A DNA stretch of 22,591 bases from an uncultured Variovorax sp. (GTDB lineage Bacteria; Pseudomonadota; Gammaproteobacteria; Burkholderiales; Burkholderiaceae). The stretch spans positions 1 through 22,591 of the forward strand of contig CAMLCW010000036.1 in assembly GCA_946478645.1 (NCBI GenBank), in the 5' to 3' direction. The translations under genes were made by a program, and so were the position numbers. Under the pieces are notes generated by a model. The model was given only the letters and a program-made list of their open reading frames with translations. It did not search any database and was not told the origin of the DNA. Shown piece by piece: positions 7,366-15,645 of the stretch (positions are counted from its first letter, which is position 1; the number at the start of each line of letters is the position of its first letter).

Positions 7366-7441
7366 TGGTGCCGGAGAGATGAATCGAACACCCGACCTTC
7401 TCATTACGAATGAGCTGCTCTACCGACTGAGCTACACCGGC
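7366..7441 (-). tRNA. tRNA-Thr (anticodon CGU)
   Basis: The 76-base gene folds as a standard cloverleaf with CCA encoded. The D stem is GCTC/GAGC, the anticodon loop TTCGTAA carries CGT (7408-7406), and the T loop is TTCGATT. It reads ACG threonine codons. The acceptor stem G1-G7 pairs with C66-C72 except for a U6-U67 mismatch. It starts 25 bases after the fbp stop and is followed by the terminator, so it is probably cut out of the fbp transcript; I see no separate promoter in the gap. Confidence 0.97.
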
Positions 7442-7466
7442 GAAGCCTCAGATTATAGCCACTTCG

Positions 7467-8483
7467 TCAGGCCTTTTCGGCGTGGTACTGGGTCAAACGC
7501 TCGACTTCGTTTCGCGAACCCAACATCACGCTCACGCGCTCGTGGAGCTTGGTGGGCTTCAATTCAAGGATGCGCTGCTTCCCATTGGTGGCCGCGCCGC
7601 CGGCCTGCTCGACCAGCCAGCTCATCGGGTTGGCCTCGTACATCAGGCGCAGCTTGCCGGCCTTTTCGGGCTCGCGCTTGTCCCAGGGATACATGAAGAC
7701 GCCGCCGCGCATGAGGATGCGGTGCACGTCGGCGACCATGCTCGCGATCCAGCGCATGTTGAAGTCCTTGCCGCGCGGGCCTTCCTTGCCGGCCAGGCAC
7801 TCGTCGATGTAGCGCTTCACGGGCTCGTCCCAGTGGCGCATGTTGCTCATGTTGACCGCGAATTCCTTGGTGTCGGCCGGAATCTGGATGTCTTCCTGCG
7901 TGAGCACGAAGCTGCCCTGCTCGCGGTCGAGCGTGAACATCGCGACGCCGTTGCCCACGGTGAGCACCAGCGTGGTCTGCGGGCCGTAGATGCAATAGCC
8001 CGCGGCCACCTGCTGGGTGCCGGGCTGCAGGAAGTCGGCTTCCTGCACGCCGGGGGTGTCGTCGGGCTTCTTGAGCACGCTGAAGATGGTGCCGATGCTG
8101 ACGTTCACGTCGATGTTGCTGCTGCCGTCGAGCGGGTCGAACATCAACAGGTATTCGCCCTGCGGGTAGCGGTTGGGCACCACGTAAATGCTGTCCATTT
8201 CCTCGCTGGCCATGGCCGCGAGGTGGCCGCCCCATTCGTTGGCCTCGATCAGCACCTCGTTGGCGATGATGTCGAGCTTCTTCTGGATCTCGCCCTGCAC
8301 GTTCTCGCTCTCGGCCGTGCCGAGCACGCCGCCGAGCGCGCCCTTGTTGACGGCCTGGCTGATGCTCTTGCAGGCGCGGGCGACCACTTCGAGCAGCAGG
8401 CGCAGCTGGCCGGGAATGAGGCCATCGGCGCGCTGCTGTTCGACGAGGTAGCGGGTGAGGGAGATCTTCTGTTGTTGAGCCAT
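7467..8483 (-). CDS. fbp: Class I fructose-1,6-bisphosphatase
   Basis: This 338-residue cytoplasmic enzyme hydrolyses fructose 1,6-bisphosphate to fructose 6-phosphate in gluconeogenesis. The class I signature [11 protein letters not shown] (115-125) holds the metal-binding Asp residues, and MASEEMD (E94, E95) supplies more metal ligands. Further along come [15 protein letters not shown] and the [20 protein letters not shown] block near the substrate site. Length is normal. It begins 22 bases after pepN and continues into tRNA-Thr, so it is the last protein gene of the prfB-HAD-pepN-fbp transcription unit. The ribosome binding site is weak. Confidence 0.97.
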   Translation of the reverse strand: MAQQQKISLTRYLVEQQRADGLIPGQLRLLLEVVARACKSISQAVNKGALGGVLGTAESENVQGEIQKKLDIIANEVLIEANEWGGHLAAMASEEMDSIYVVPNRYPQGEYLLMFDPLDGSSNIDVNVSIGTIFSVLKKPDDTPGVQEADFLQPGTQQVAAGYCIYGPQTTLVLTVGNGVAMFTLDREQGSFVLTQEDIQIPADTKEFAVNMSNMRHWDEPVKRYIDECLAGKEGPRGKDFNMRWIASMVADVHRILMRGGVFMYPWDKREPEKAGKLRLMYEANPMSWLVEQAGGAATNGKQRILELKPTKLHERVSVMLGSRNEVERLTQYHAEKA

Positions 8484-8505
8484 ATGCTTTCTGGGTTCGG
8501 GTTCT

Positions 8506-11214
8506 TCAGTTGCCGGCGAGGGCGCGGGTCACGACTTCATGCGTGTCCTTGCTCAGGTCGGGCTTGGCCGCCACGCGTGCGATGGCCTCGCGTGCGGCGC
8601 TGCGGTAGGGCTCGGCCAGCTTGCTCCAGCGGTCGAGCGCGCGCGCGAGGCGGGCGGCGACCTGCGGGTTGATGGCATCGAGCTCGATCACGCGTTCGCT
8701 CCAGAACACGTAGCCGGCGGCGTCAGGGCGGTGGAAGGCGCCGGGGTTGGCGCTGCAGTAGCTGAAGATCACGCTGCGCGCGCGATTCGGGTTCTTGAGC
8801 GAGAAGTCGGGGTGCTTCATCAGCTGCTTGACCAGCGGCAGGATGTCGCCGCCGCGGTCGGGTGCGCCGGCCTGCAGCGAGAACCACTTGTCGATGACGA
8901 GGGCCTCGTCCTTGAACAGCGCGTGGAAGCGTGCCAGCGCCTGTCCGGCCAGCGCATGGCCCGAGGCCACGAGGGCATTGAGCGCGTTGAAGCGGTCGGT
9001 CATGTTGCCCGCGTCCTTGAAGCGCTGCAGCGTCTTGCCGGGCCAAACCGCATCGCCCGAGGCGCGCGCCGCGAGGCACAGGAAGTTCAGCGCCATGCCG
9101 GCCAGCGCGCGGCGGCCGGCCGACGTGGGATCGGGGCTGTAGGCGCCGGTGTCGTGGTGGGCCTCGTAGGCCCATTGCCAGTCGGCGAAGAGGGCGGTGG
9201 CGAGCTGGGCGCGCATGGCCTCGCGCACGAGGTGCACGCGCTGCGGATCGACCACGTCGAGCTGTTCGGCGATGTAGGTCTCAGACGGCAGCGTGAGCAC
9301 CAGTTCCTTGAAGGCGGCGTCGAGCTGCGGATGGCGCAGCACGCTGCGCATGGCCTCGACATAGGCGTCGTCGAGCACCGGCGTGGTGTCGCCTGCCACC
9401 GCGGCGATGCCCCTGAGCGCAGCACGCAGGCCGAGGCGCTGGCCGGCCTCCCAGCGGTTGAACGGATCGGGGTCGTTGGCCAGCAGCGTGAGCAGCTGGG
9501 CGTCGGTGTATTCGAAGTCGAGGATCACCGGTGCGCTGAAGCCGCGCAGGATCGACGGCACGGGCTCGGCGTCGAGGCCGACGAAGGTGATCTGCTCGCC
9601 GGCACGCGAGAGCACCAGCGTGCGGGTGCCGCGGGTGACCTCGCTCTCGCCCTCGAGCTGCACCGGCAGCTCGCGCCCGCCGGCGTCGAGCAGGCCGACG
9701 TTCAGCGGAATGACGAAAGGCTCCTTGGTCGGCTGGCCCGGCGTGGGCGGGCAGCTCTGGACCACGCTGAGCGTGTAGCTGCGGTTCTGCGCGTCATATA
9801 CGCCGTGCGCGGCCAGGCGCGGCGTGCCGGCCTGGCTGTACCAGCGCTTGAACTGCGGCAGCAGGCGCGCGAGCTCGGAGTCGGGGTTGGCGTCGGCGAT
9901 GGCCTGGGCGAAGTCGTCGCAGGTCACGGCCTGGCCGTCATGGCGCTCGAAGTAGAGCGTGATGCCGCGTTCGAAGCCCTTGCGGCCGACCAGCGTCTGC
10001 ATCATGCGCACCACCTCGGCACCCTTTTCGTAGATGGTGACGGTGTAGAAGTTGCTGATCTCGATGTAGCTGTCGGGCCGCACCGGATGCGCCATGGGGC
10101 CGGCGTCCTCGGGGAACTGGGCGGTGCGCAGCACACGCACGTCTTCGATGCGCTTGACGGCGCGCGCCGATGCGTCTGCGCAGAGGTCCTGGCTGAACTC
10201 CTGGTCGCGGAAGACGGTGAAGCCTTCCTTCAGCGAGAGCTGGAACCAGTCGCGGCAGGTCACGCGGTCGCCGCTCCAGTTGTGGAAGTACTCGTGGCCG
10301 ACCACGCTCTCGATGTTGCTGTAGTCGGCGTCGGTGGCGGTGGCCTGGTTGGCCAGAACGTACTTCGTGTTGAAGATGTTCAGGCCCTTGTTCTCCATCG
10401 CGCCCATGTTGAAGTCGCTGGTGGCGACGATCATGAAACGGTCGAGGTCGAGCGGCAGGCCGAAGCGAGCCTCGTCCCACAGCACCGAGTTGATGAGCGA
10501 GTTCATCGCATGCTCGGTCTTGTCGAGGTCGCCCGCGCGCACGTAGACCTGCAGCAGGTGCTCCTTGCCGCTGCGTGCCGTGATGCGCTGCTCGCGCGCG
10601 ACGAGCTTGCCCGCCACCAGTGCGAACAGGTAGCTGGGCTTGCGGAAGGGGTCGACCCACTTGGCGAAGTGGCGGCCCTCGGGCAGGTCGCCCTGCTCGA
10701 CGAGGTTGCCGTTCGAAAGCAGCACCGGGTACGCGGCCTTGGCGGCACGCAGCGTGACGGTGTAGGTCGCCATCACGTCGGGGCGGTCGAGGAAGTAGGT
10801 GATGCGGCGGAAGCCCTCGGCCTCGCACTGCGTGAAGAAGGTGTCCTCGCTCACGAACAGGCCCATCAGCTTGGTGTTCTTGATCGGGCAGCAGGTGGTG
10901 AAGATCTCGAGCTCGAAGGCGCCGTCCTGGGCCGACGGCAGGCCGTCGAGCACGAGCTGCTCGCCTTCCATGCGGAACGAGGCGCCCTGGCCGTTGACCA
11001 GCACGCGCGCCAGGTTGAGCTCGTCGCCGTCGAGGCGCAGCGGCTGCGGCGGCACGTCGGGGTTGCGGCGCAGCGTCATGCGGTTGAGCACGCGCGTCTT
11101 GGCGGGGTCGAGGTCGAAGGTCAGTTCGACAGTGTCGATCCAGAAGGCCGGGGCGGCATAGTCTTCGCGGCGAATGGCAATGGGTTGCCCTTGGGCGTCA
11201 CGCTGCAGCAGCAT
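8506..11214 (-). CDS. pepN: Aminopeptidase N (M1 family metallopeptidase)
   Basis: This 902-residue zinc aminopeptidase removes N-terminal residues from peptides in the cytoplasm and supports protein turnover. The N-terminal beta domain is followed by the exopeptidase motif GAMENKGLN (271-279) and the zinc site HEYFH (307-311) with the third ligand in LKEGFTVF (E330). A helical C-terminal half follows and ends [13 protein letters not shown]...NPGAFHRPD, typical of the proteobacterial PepN type. GGAG lies 7 bases before the ATG. The start overlaps the upstream HAD gene by 17 bases. There is no signal peptide. Confidence 0.97.
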   Translation of the reverse strand: MLLQRDAQGQPIAIRREDYAAPAFWIDTVELTFDLDPAKTRVLNRMTLRRNPDVPPQPLRLDGDELNLARVLVNGQGASFRMEGEQLVLDGLPSAQDGAFELEIFTTCCPIKNTKLMGLFVSEDTFFTQCEAEGFRRITYFLDRPDVMATYTVTLRAAKAAYPVLLSNGNLVEQGDLPEGRHFAKWVDPFRKPSYLFALVAGKLVAREQRITARSGKEHLLQVYVRAGDLDKTEHAMNSLINSVLWDEARFGLPLDLDRFMIVATSDFNMGAMENKGLNIFNTKYVLANQATATDADYSNIESVVGHEYFHNWSGDRVTCRDWFQLSLKEGFTVFRDQEFSQDLCADASARAVKRIEDVRVLRTAQFPEDAGPMAHPVRPDSYIEISNFYTVTIYEKGAEVVRMMQTLVGRKGFERGITLYFERHDGQAVTCDDFAQAIADANPDSELARLLPQFKRWYSQAGTPRLAAHGVYDAQNRSYTLSVVQSCPPTPGQPTKEPFVIPLNVGLLDAGGRELPVQLEGESEVTRGTRTLVLSRAGEQITFVGLDAEPVPSILRGFSAPVILDFEYTDAQLLTLLANDPDPFNRWEAGQRLGLRAALRGIAAVAGDTTPVLDDAYVEAMRSVLRHPQLDAAFKELVLTLPSETYIAEQLDVVDPQRVHLVREAMRAQLATALFADWQWAYEAHHDTGAYSPDPTSAGRRALAGMALNFLCLAARASGDAVWPGKTLQRFKDAGNMTDRFNALNALVASGHALAGQALARFHALFKDEALVIDKWFSLQAGAPDRGGDILPLVKQLMKHPDFSLKNPNRARSVIFSYCSANPGAFHRPDAAGYVFWSERVIELDAINPQVAARLARALDRWSKLAEPYRSAAREAIARVAAKPDLSKDTHEVVTRALAGN

Positions 11215-11872
11215 CGAGGGTCTCCAGAAAATTCGAATGGGCGAGTTCGTTGTAGTCGCGAACCGCGGCGATCACATGGGGCCCGCCGAGCTCGGCGGGG
11301 GAATGGGTGCTGCACACGGCCACGGCGCGCATGCCGCCGCGGCGTGCGGCCTCGATGCCGAAGGGCGCGTCCTCGAACACAACGCAGCGCTCGGGCGCCA
11401 CGCCGATGCGGCGCGCGGCTTCGAGAAAGATCTCGGGCGTGGGCTTGCCCGCAAAGCCTTCGTCGCCGCCGACCACGGCCAGCGGCAGCGGCGCCATCTT
11501 CAGGCGCGACATCACGAACTCGATGTTGTGCCGGTCGCCGGCCGTGCCCACCGCCACCTTCAGGCCGCGTGCGACGGCGGCCCGGGCAAAGGCGGTGAAG
11601 CCGGCCACCTCGGCGAAGCTGTCGCCGAAGAGGGCCCGGTAGATCTCTTCCTTCTCATGCACCAGCGCCAGGCATTCAGAGTCGGACAGCGGCCGGTCGA
11701 ACAGCTCGCGCATGCACTCCGCGCCGGTGCGGCCGGTGGTGCGCGCGAGGATGTCGCTCGCGTCGAGCGCGAGGCCGTGCCGCTGCGCGAACGCCACCCA
11801 TGCGCGCGCATGCGCGGGCATGGAGTCGATCATGGTGCCGTCCATGTCGAAGATCAGCGCTTCGACCCGCAT
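11198..11872 (-). CDS. HAD-family phosphatase, beta-phosphoglucomutase-like
   Basis: This 224-residue protein belongs to the haloacid dehalogenase superfamily, subfamily IA. Motif I is FDMDGTM (D9, D11), motif II lies in VAVGTAGD, the motif III lysine is in GKPTPEIF, and motif IV is VFEDAPFGIEAA. A helical cap sits between motifs I and II. Such proteins act on small phosphosugars or nucleotides, and the substrate cannot be read from sequence. The ATG at 11872 overlaps the prfB stop as TGATG, so translation is coupled. A longer frame extends upstream to 12151 but is only a shadow of prfB. Confidence 0.92.
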   Translation of the reverse strand: MRVEALIFDMDGTMIDSMPAHARAWVAFAQRHGLALDASDILARTTGRTGAECMRELFDRPLSDSECLALVHEKEEIYRALFGDSFAEVAGFTAFARAAVARGLKVAVGTAGDRHNIEFVMSRLKMAPLPLAVVGGDEGFAGKPTPEIFLEAARRIGVAPERCVVFEDAPFGIEAARRGGMRAVAVCSTHSPAELGGPHVIAAVRDYNELAHSNFLETLDAAAA

Positions 11873-12976
11873 CAGACGCCTTGCTTCAGCGAGGCTTCGA
11901 TGAACACGTCGAGATCGCCGTCGAGCACCTTCTGCGTGGCCGAGATCTCGACGTTGGTACGCAGGTCCTTGATGCGGCTGTTGTCCAGCACGTAGCTGCG
12001 GATCTGGTGGCCCCAGCCCACGTCGGTCTTGCTGTCCTCGAGCTTCTGCTGCTCTTCCTGGCGCTTGCGCATCTCGTGGTCGTACAGGCGCGAGCGCAGT
12101 CGCTTCCAGGCCACGTCGCGGTTGCTGTGCTGGCTTCGCCCGTCCTGGCACTGCACCACGATGCCGGTCGGGATGTGCGTCAGCCGCACGGCCGAGTCGG
12201 TCTTGTTGATGTGCTGGCCGCCCGCGCCGCTGGCGCGGAAGGTGTCGGTGCGCACGTCGGACGGGTTGATGTCGATCTCGATCGAGTCGTCGATCTCCGG
12301 GTACACGAAGATGCTGGCAAAGCTGGTGTGGCGCCCGCCCGAGGAGTCGAACGGCGACTTGCGCACCAGCCGGTGCACGCCGGTCTCGGTGCGCAGCAGG
12401 CCGAAGGCGTACTCGCCCTCGACCTTGATGGTCGCGCTCTTGATGCCCGCGGTGTCGCCCGGCGTCTCGTCCTCGAGCTGGGCCTTGAAGCCCTTGCGCT
12501 CGGCGTACTTGGTGTACTGGCGCAGCAGCATGCTGGCCCAGTCGCAGGCCTCGGTGCCGCCGGCGCCGGCCTGGATGTCGACGAAGGCGTTCAGCGGGTC
12601 GGCCGGGTTGTTGAACATCCGGCGGAATTCGAGCTGCTTGATGTCGGCTTCGAGCTTGGCGGCGTCATCGGCAATGGCCTGCAGGCCGTCCATGTCGCCG
12701 TCTTCCTTCGACATTTCGAACAGTTCGGTGTTGTCCGAGAGGCCGCTGGTGAGCCGGTCGAGCGTGACGACCACGTCGTCGAGCGACTTCTTTTCCTTGC
12801 CCAGCTCCTGGGCCTTCTTGGGGTCGTTCCAGACGTTGGGATCTTCGAGCGATGCGTTGACCGTCCTCAGACGTTCGGCTTTGGCATCGTAGTCAAAGAT
12901 ACCTCCGTAAATCGGCCGTGCGGGCGCTCAGGTCCGCAAGCGTTGCACCGATCTGGTTGATTTGTTCTGCGTCCAT
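11872..12976 (-). CDS. prfB: Peptide chain release factor 2, with programmed +1 frameshift
   Basis: RF2 ends translation at UGA and UAA codons. The gene starts at ATG 12976 with [18 protein letters not shown], reaches R-R-Y-L and meets an in-frame TGA at 12895-12893. A +1 shift then continues with D-Y-D-A-K-A-E-R-L in the long frame, so the coding parts are 12976-12896 and 12894-11872 (367 residues, as expected). The tripeptide anticodon SPF ([10 protein letters not shown]) identifies RF2, and the GGQ loop ([17 protein letters not shown]) is the hydrolysis motif. It heads the leftward operon, and its stop overlaps the HAD start. Confidence 0.98.
12893..12907 (-). promoter_or_regulatory. RF2 autoregulatory frameshift site
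   Basis: The minus strand reads CGGAGGTATCTTTGAC. An internal Shine-Dalgarno-like CGGAGG stands three bases before the slippery CTT-TGA-C. This is the classic arrangement by which low RF2 slows termination at UGA and favours the +1 shift, restoring RF2 levels. Confidence 0.97.
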
Positions 12977-13071
12977 GGGGTGTCCTGATCTGTTCGGGGG
13001 AAACCGGGCATTTTCTCATGCCGCGCCCCGCGAACCGGATCGCCCGGGTTTTGCAAGGACGAAAGCCAACT

Positions 13072-13093
13072 CTTATGCGTTTTCATGCATAAG
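13072..13093. promoter_or_regulatory. Palindrome in the prfB-metN gap, candidate operator
   Basis: CTTATGC (13072-13078) and GCATAAG (13087-13093) are perfect inverted arms separated by eight bases. It lies about 100 bases ahead of both divergent start codons, where a regulator site would be expected. The spaced, AT-flanked dyad resembles LysR-type boxes, but I cannot name the regulator. AT-rich sequence with possible -10 elements (TTTACATACT, 13131-13140) follows on the metN side. Confidence 0.4.
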
Positions 13094-13159
13094 CAAGCGC
13101 CGATTTGTTCGTTCGCTTTTGCTGCCTTTGTTTACATACTCGGCCCTTTGCGAACCTTC

Positions 13160-13191
13160 GCGGCCTGCCTCCAGCGGGCCGCTCTTTTTTT
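13160..13191 (+). terminator. Terminator-like hairpin directly before metN, possible attenuator
   Basis: GCGGCC (13160-13165) and GGCCGC (13177-13182) can pair across an 11-base loop, followed by TC and seven Ts (13185-13191). The metN ATG starts two bases later. The shape is that of an intrinsic terminator in the metN leader, and no normal Shine-Dalgarno sequence is seen there. Function is unproven. Confidence 0.4.
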
Positions 13192-13192
13192 C

Positions 13193-14038
13193 ATGACCCA
13201 CGCGGAACCCGTCATCCGTCTTCGATCGGTGCAGAAGTCCTTTGCGCTGCCCAGCGGCGAGGTGTTCGACGCCGTGCAGTCGCTCTCGCTCGACATCGCC
13301 CCGGGCGATGTGTTCGGCCTGATCGGCAAGAGCGGTGCCGGCAAGTCGACGCTGCTGCGCCTCATCAACCTGCTCGAGCGGCCCGATGCGGGCCAGGTGC
13401 TCGTGGGCGGGCGCGACCTGACCACGCTCACGCGGCGCGAACTGCGCGACATGCGGCAGAACATCGGCATGATCTTCCAGCAGTTCAACCTGCTGCAGAA
13501 CGCCACGGTGTTCGACAACGTGGCGTTCCCGCTGAAGATCCACGGCCGCCATTCGCGTGCCGAGATCGATGCGCGGGTGCGTGAATGCCTGGCGCTGGTG
13601 GGGTTGTCGGAAAAGATCGACACCTATCCGGCGCAGCTCTCGGGCGGGCAGAAGCAGCGCGTGGCGATCGCGCGGGCCCTCGCGCCGCGGCCGCAGGTGC
13701 TGTTGTGCGACGAACCGACCTCGGCGCTCGACTCGGAGACCACGCGCGCGCTGCTCGAGACGCTGCGCGACATCAACCAGAAGATCGGCGTCACCATCGT
13801 CATCGTCACGCACGAGCTGTCGGTGGTCGAGGTGCTGTGCCGCCGGGTCGCGATCCTCGAGAAAGGCCGGCTGGTGGAGCAGTTCGCGGTCGAGGATGCA
13901 CCGAAGACCGAGCGCCAGACCGTGCTCGGCCGCGAGATCGACGCGCTGGTGCGCCGCCGCGAGCGCGAGGCGCGCGAACCCATCGCACCGAAACGCGCCC
14001 CCGCCGAGCGCAGTGCGCAGGAGGTGGCCCATGTTTGA
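13193..14038 (+). CDS. metN: Methionine-type ABC transporter ATP-binding protein, short form
   Basis: This ATPase powers the MetNIQ importer on the cytoplasmic face of the inner membrane. It has Walker A GKSGAGKST (45-53), Q-loop FQQFNLL, signature LSGGQ (149-153), Walker B with DEPTSALD (173-180) and the switch histidine in VTHELS. It is 281 residues, whereas MetN proteins such as that of E. coli are about 343 because of a C-terminal NIL domain that binds methionine and shuts down transport. Here the sequence after the ATPase core is a charged Arg/Glu/Pro tail (RRREREAREPIAPKRAP). Linkage to metI and metQ supports the assignment; substrate remains inferred. A weak start region follows the hairpin at 13160. 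Confidence 0.88.
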   Translation: MTHAEPVIRLRSVQKSFALPSGEVFDAVQSLSLDIAPGDVFGLIGKSGAGKSTLLRLINLLERPDAGQVLVGGRDLTTLTRRELRDMRQNIGMIFQQFNLLQNATVFDNVAFPLKIHGRHSRAEIDARVRECLALVGLSEKIDTYPAQLSGGQKQRVAIARALAPRPQVLLCDEPTSALDSETTRALLETLRDINQKIGVTIVIVTHELSVVEVLCRRVAILEKGRLVEQFAVEDAPKTERQTVLGREIDALVRRREREAREPIAPKRAPAERSAQEVAHV

Positions 14039-14693
14039 GAACATCGCGCCGATCCTGCCCGAGCTCTGGGTGGCCACGGGGCAGACCTTCCTGATGCTGG
14101 CCATCGGGCTCTCGGCCGCCGTGCTCGTCGGCGGGCCGCTCGGCATCCTGCTGTTCCTGCTCGGCCCGGGCCAGTCGCTCGACAACCGGCCTGCGTTCCT
14201 GGTGCTCAACTGGCTCGTGAACACGGTGCGCTCGTTCCCTTTCATCATCCTGCTGGTGGCGCTGGTGCCGTTCACGCGCGTGATCGCGGGCACCTCGATC
14301 GGGCCGCTCGCGGCCGCGGTGCCGCTGTCGTTCGCGGCCATTCCGTATTTCGCGCGGCTGGTCGACCAGTGCCTGCGCGAAGTGCCGCGCGGCGTCATCG
14401 AGGCCGCGCATGCCATGGGCGCCTCGGAGCTGCAGATCGTCTGGCGCGTGCTCGTGGTCGAGGCGCGCTCGGGTCTGGTGCTTGCGCTCACGGTGCTGGC
14501 GGTGAGCTTTCTTTCCTATTCGGCGATTGCCGGCGTGGTGGGCGGCGGCGGCATCGGTGACCTCGCGATCCGCTACGGCTATTACCGCTTCCAGACCGAC
14601 GTGATGGTGCTCACCGTGGCGCTGCTCGTGGTGCTGGTGCAGATCCTGCAGTTCGTGGGCAACACCGCGGCGCGCAGGCTCGACAAGCGCTGA
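14031..14693 (+). CDS. metI: Methionine-type ABC transporter permease
   Basis: This 220-residue inner-membrane permease has five hydrophobic segments (around residues 15-45, 55-80, 85-105, 145-170 and 185-205) and the coupling-helix region EAAHAMGASELQIVWRVLV that contacts MetN. The phrases NTVRSFPFIILLVALVPFTR and AIAGVVGGGGIGDLAIRYGY are hallmarks of the MetI group. The start overlaps the metN stop by eight bases, with AGGAGGTG six bases upstream. It is clearly part of the metNIQ operon. Confidence 0.94.
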   Translation: MFENIAPILPELWVATGQTFLMLAIGLSAAVLVGGPLGILLFLLGPGQSLDNRPAFLVLNWLVNTVRSFPFIILLVALVPFTRVIAGTSIGPLAAAVPLSFAAIPYFARLVDQCLREVPRGVIEAAHAMGASELQIVWRVLVVEARSGLVLALTVLAVSFLSYSAIAGVVGGGGIGDLAIRYGYYRFQTDVMVLTVALLVVLVQILQFVGNTAARRLDKR

Positions 14694-14694
14694 G

Positions 14695-14729
14695 CTCCCT
14701 TTTTTCTTCTTTCTCTCTTTCTTCTCTTC
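14695..14729 (+). other. 35-base uninterrupted pyrimidine tract between metI and metQ
   Basis: From 14695 to 14729 every base on the plus strand is C or T, mainly TTTCTTC-type repeats. It fills most of the 44-base gap, leaving no Shine-Dalgarno sequence for metQ. It could be a ribosomal protein S1 or Rho-related site, or a weak terminator tail that lowers read-through. Confidence 0.6.
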
Positions 14730-14737
14730 ACTGACCC

Positions 14738-15565
14738 ATGAAAACCGCATCGCTGCTGCGCCGCTCCGTCCTCGTCCTGTCCCTCGCTGCCGTGTCGTTC
14801 GGCGGCATGTCGCTCGCGCAGGCGCAGGACGCCAACAAGAAGAACCTCGTGATCGGCGGCACCGCCGGCTCGAACGCCGACCAGCTCAAGTTCGGCATCG
14901 TGCCGATCCTCGAGAAGAAGGGCTACAAGGTGAAACTGGTCGAGTTCAACGACTACGTGCAGCCCAACCTTGCGCTCGCGCAGGGCTCGCTCGACGCCAA
15001 CTTCTTCCAGCACCAGGTCTACCTGAAGAAGTTCTCGGCCGACCAGAAGCTCGACCTTGCCGAACTGGTGCAGGGCCCGATCGCACCGATGGGCATCTAT
15101 TCGACGAAGCGCAAGTCGCTGGCCGAGGTGAAGGACGGCGACCGCGTGACGCTGCCCAACGACCCGAGCAACCTGGCACGCGCGCTCGTGCTGCTGGCGC
15201 AAAACGGGCTCGTCACGCTCAAGCCCGGCATCGACGCGCTGCGCGCCACCGAGCGCGACGTGGCTGCAAACCCGAAGAAGCTCAAGTTCATTCCGCTCGA
15301 GGCCGCGCAGTTGCCGCGCTCGCTCGGCGACACCGAGTACGCCATCGTCAACGGCAACTTCGCCATCTCGTCGGGCCTGAAGCTGACCGAGGCGGTGGTG
15401 CTCGAGAAGACGCCCGACTACTACCTGAACGTGGTGGCCGTGAAGAGCGCGGACAAGAACGCGGCGTGGGCCAGGGACATCGCCGATGCCTACCGCTCGA
15501 AGGAGTTCAAGGCCGTGGTCGACAGCAAATTCCAGGGTTATGCGAAGCCCGCGTTCATGCAGTAA
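14738..15565 (+). CDS. metQ: Periplasmic substrate-binding protein, MetQ/NlpA family
   Basis: This 275-residue protein captures the substrate in the periplasm for the MetNI transporter. Residues 1-29 are a signal peptide ending ...SLAQAQ; there is no cysteine lipobox, so the protein should be soluble rather than the usual lipoprotein. Family stretches are GYKVKLVEFNDYVQPNLALA, LDANFFQHQVYL, the GIYSTKRKSLAEVKDGDRV segment and YAIVNGNFAISSGL. It lies 44 bases after metI, past a pyrimidine tract, with no evident Shine-Dalgarno sequence. L-methionine is the typical ligand; D-methionine or other amino acids are possible. Confidence 0.93.
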   Translation: MKTASLLRRSVLVLSLAAVSFGGMSLAQAQDANKKNLVIGGTAGSNADQLKFGIVPILEKKGYKVKLVEFNDYVQPNLALAQGSLDANFFQHQVYLKKFSADQKLDLAELVQGPIAPMGIYSTKRKSLAEVKDGDRVTLPNDPSNLARALVLLAQNGLVTLKPGIDALRATERDVAANPKKLKFIPLEAAQLPRSLGDTEYAIVNGNFAISSGLKLTEAVVLEKTPDYYLNVVAVKSADKNAAWARDIADAYRSKEFKAVVDSKFQGYAKPAFMQ

Positions 15566-15645
15566 GCCATAAGTCCAAAGGCGGCGCGCAAGCCCATTGG
15601 CGGCAGGGTTGCGGCCGCCGCGGCGCCGCTTGTAGGATGCGGCGG

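Noticed and set aside
8539..11598. Very long open frame opposite pepN (about 1019 codons)
   Set aside because: It mirrors pepN, which has full catalytic motifs, and its translation is the low-complexity Ala/Val/Arg/His type common in antisense frames of high-GC DNA.
13085..13192. N-terminal extension of metN from an ATG at 13085
   Set aside because: The extra 36 residues are unlike any MetN start and would be encoded across the palindrome end and hairpin leader. MTHAEPVIRL at 13193 fits the family.
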